Shown: piece by piece, positions 6,414-8,030 of the stretch
Layout of the letters: every line of letters starts with the position of its first letter
How positions within the stretch are numbered: the first letter of the stretch is position 1
Source of the DNA: Candidatus Zophobacter franzmannii
Lineage (GTDB): Bacteria; Cloacimonadota; Cloacimonadia; Cloacimonadales; JAFGVF01
Reading direction: 5' to 3'
Length of the DNA: 8,030 bases
NCBI GenBank assembly: GCA_030765245.1
Contig: JAVCCX010000153.1
Coordinates: 1-8,030, forward strand
Program-made: the position numbers and the translations under genes
The notes under the pieces: generated by a model
What the model was told of the DNA's origin: nothing
The model's database searches: none
Seen by the model: only the letters and a program-made list of their open reading frames with translations

Positions 6414-7376
6414 TTACTTAATCTTGATTAATTTCTTAGTTTCTACAGTATTTCCTGATTTGAGACGGTAGAAATAAACACCACTTGCGGCATCAATACC
6501 CTGATTGTCTTCTCCATTCCAGATTATACTATGATTGTCTGCACTCTGTACACCATCGACAAGTGTCTTAACAAGCTGACCCTTAATATTGAATACGCTA
6601 AGATTAACTGTTCCGTTACTCTTAACATTGTATTCAATTGTTGTGCCTGCAGGGCTAAATGGATTAGGATAGTTTTGTCTTAACTGACCTGAAATCTGAG
6701 GTTGGGCATTGTCTTCAATTGATACAGGTGCCGGAAGATGGAAGTCGAGTGCACTCATGATAACTTCTCCTGCGCCTGCCTGACCTTCTCCAACTATAGA
6801 TGAACCCCAATTATCATCACTATGGAACATCATAAACATTCTATGAATAGAATTACCTTCTTCGTCGTTGCCCATATATTTAAGATATTCGCTTGGATAG
6901 GCATACATTGTAGTCATCCCATCCCAAGCAGGAACATATTCATGTGATTCATTGAAACCAAGGAAATTACCGTTATCTTCATACCAGAAGTCGTCAGCTA
7001 CATCAACACCACTAAGTGCTAAAGGTTCTGACCATGTATTACCATTGTTACCTGAGAAAGCAACATAGATTTCAGGTGTATTTTGGTAAGGTTCCCAGTA
7101 GGTTAAGTTATCAGCGAGAAAGTCTCTACCGGCTGTTGAGTCTAACCAGACCATAGCCATCACGCCGTTCTCATCTGCATTAGTAACTTTGAGATGGTTC
7201 AAGTTAAAGAACATAGCATCTTCATGACTATCACTGTCCCAATGCTGGAAAGGCCAGATAGTGTCATATTTAAGATTTCCATAACCTTCTATATCTGGTG
7301 TGATTCCATCATCAACACCATCATAAGCACCATCATCCCAATATGCATCATATTCACCATCAGCATCTATATCCCA
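6414..7376 (-). CDS. Secreted protein with type IX sorting domain, 3' fragment of a frameshifted gene
   Basis: This frame continues the protein of the upstream fragment. It opens with WDIDADGEYDAYWDD, a DxDxDGxxD loop of the calcium-binding type, and runs about 320 residues to a TAA. It has no start codon of its own before ATG 7214, which lies well inside conserved sequence. An Asp-box-like motif, SGNNGNTW followed by SEP (7055-7032), points to a sialidase-type beta-propeller; the usual Asp is Asn here. The last 86 residues (6674-6417) are a type A C-terminal sorting domain: NYPNPFSPAGTTIEY, VFNIKGQLVKTL, ASGVYFYRL and a basic KKLIKIK end. Such domains direct export across the outer membrane by the type IX machinery, followed by removal or anchoring. 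The substrate of the protein is unknown. Confidence 0.82.
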   Translation of the reverse strand, partial: WDIDADGEYDAYWDDGAYDGVDDGITPDIEGYGNLKYDTIWPFQHWDSDSHEDAMFFNLNHLKVTNADENGVMAMVWLDSTAGRDFLADNLTYWEPYQNTPEIYVAFSGNNGNTWSEPLALSGVDVADDFWYEDNGNFLGFNESHEYVPAWDGMTTMYAYPSEYLKYMGNDEEGNSIHRMFMMFHSDDNWGSSIVGEGQAGAGEVIMSALDFHLPAPVSIEDNAQPQISGQLRQNYPNPFSPAGTTIEYNVKSNGTVNLSVFNIKGQLVKTLVDGVQSADNHSIIWNGEDNQGIDAASGVYFYRLKSGNTVETKKLIKIK

Positions 7377-8030
7377 GGGATATAGCTTGCTCCGGGAGTT
7401 GTGCTTTGTGGGAATACATCAACAACATCTAAGGTTTCATTATTTACATCAAAGATCATATCTTTTACATTATGGAAAGCGTAATAATAGCTATCATCCT
7501 GAGTCAAAATAGCCCAAGTTGAAGGCATGTGGATTCTTCCCTGATCATCCCAAGATACATTATAATGTGAGGTATTCACAATATCCCAGTGTAAATCATA
7601 AGGAACGTTGTTATCAGTATCCATGAAAACGTATTCATCATTTGCATTTGTAGGGTTTTCAAGTGGTATTGTAATATCAAAGCTTACCATTCTCCATTCA
7701 GTTTCAGGATTACAGTAGTCATCATGAATAAAGACATCAAAAGAAGGTTCGTCTTCTGCAAGGTCACCGAGGTGAGTACCGATATAGAAGATTTTACCTG
7801 CATTTTCACCCTTACCAATAGTAAAGGTATAATAAGGACGACGCCATTCGTTTGTGTCAACATTCCAAGCATCAATAGTAGGAATACTTGTATATGTCCA
7901 AACAAGCTCCTCTCCAAAATCTACATCATTCGCTGTATAATCTGCAAAGCCAATGTAAACATTCTCACAAGCAGCAGGTTCACCTGTAGTTTCACTGATC
8001 ACTGAATGTGAAGCAGTATTCGTTGCAAGG
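7367..8030 (-). CDS. Secreted protein with type IX sorting domain, 5' fragment of a frameshifted gene, cut by window edge
   Basis: The frame is open to the right edge, so the signal peptide and start lie outside; a GTG at 8002 is in frame but internal. About 220 residues are visible, rich in Asp, Tyr and Trp, with stretches such as VSWDDQGRIHMPSTWAILTQ that resemble blades of a secreted beta-propeller. The frame ends at a TAG (7369-7367), just after GASYIP. The protein clearly continues in another frame from TGG at 7376, so this and the downstream fragment are one gene of at least 540 codons. There is no recognised enzymatic motif. Either the gene is a fresh pseudogene, or one base is missing from the assembly. 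Confidence 0.75.
   Translation of the reverse strand, partial: LATNTASHSVISETTGEPAACENVYIGFADYTANDVDFGEELVWTYTSIPTIDAWNVDTNEWRRPYYTFTIGKGENAGKIFYIGTHLGDLAEDEPSFDVFIHDDYCNPETEWRMVSFDITIPLENPTNANDEYVFMDTDNNVPYDLHWDIVNTSHYNVSWDDQGRIHMPSTWAILTQDDSYYYAFHNVKDMIFDVNNETLDVVDVFPQSTTPGASYIPGI
7373..7379 (-). other. Single-base frameshift site in the secreted-protein gene
   Basis: The minus strand reads TAT ATC CCT GGG ATA TAG in the upstream frame. Adding one C to the CCC run (7377-7379) gives TAT ATC CCC TGG GAT ATA GAT, joining SYIP to WDIDADGEYD with no other change. There is no obvious slippery heptamer or downstream hairpin for programmed shifting. Confidence 0.75.

Noticed and set aside
7194..7385. 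63-codon plus-strand frame rich in Ile and Ser/Thr
   Set aside because: It is the complement of the Asp-rich region of the secreted protein and has no independent support.
7724..8005. 93-codon plus-strand frame opposite the secreted-protein gene
   Set aside because: Shadow of the minus-strand coding frame, without motifs or a convincing ribosome binding site.

Overview
The window (about 8 kb, AT-rich) looks like chromosomal DNA of an uncultured Gram-negative bacterium that uses type IX secretion. The best clue is the minus-strand protein at the right edge, which ends in a NYPNPF-type C-terminal sorting domain. The style of that protein, with an Asp-box-like motif, a DxDxDG loop and a FlgD-like tail, resembles secreted proteins of Cloacimonadota and related Fibrobacterota/Chlorobiota/Bacteroidota-group lineages. 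Cloacimonadota is my best guess, at moderate confidence only, because no rRNA or other marker gene is present.

Layout. (1) Positions 1-4476 are a compact plus-strand cluster with gaps of 25, 12, 58 and 7 nt. It holds a BatA-type membrane protein with a von Willebrand A domain (5' end outside the window), dapA, a short flavodoxin, a YugP-type membrane zinc peptidase, and a Mut7-C/zinc-ribbon protein. Spacing suggests co-transcription. The functions (membrane VWA scaffold, lysine/diaminopimelate synthesis, electron transfer, membrane proteolysis, RNase-like domain) form no single obvious pathway. (2) Positions about 4500-6364 are a group II intron on the minus strand, with a full-length 442-residue reverse transcriptase/maturase that lacks an HNH endonuclease domain. 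Its 5' end lies directly after a rho-independent terminator, as expected for class C introns. Its 3' end is broken: only the first strand of domain V is present, so this copy should not splice. (3) Positions 6414-8030 are a minus-strand gene for a secreted, probably beta-propeller protein with a type IX sorting domain. It is cut by the window edge and interrupted by a single-base frameshift near 7377.

The plus-strand cluster and the secreted-protein gene converge, and the intron fills the space between them. I found no CRISPR array, tRNA, rRNA, defence system or clearly new multi-gene system. The points most worth checking are the broken intron 3' end, the terminator-linked insertion, the frameshift, and the Mut7-C protein that has lost the acidic residues expected of an active PIN-like nuclease.
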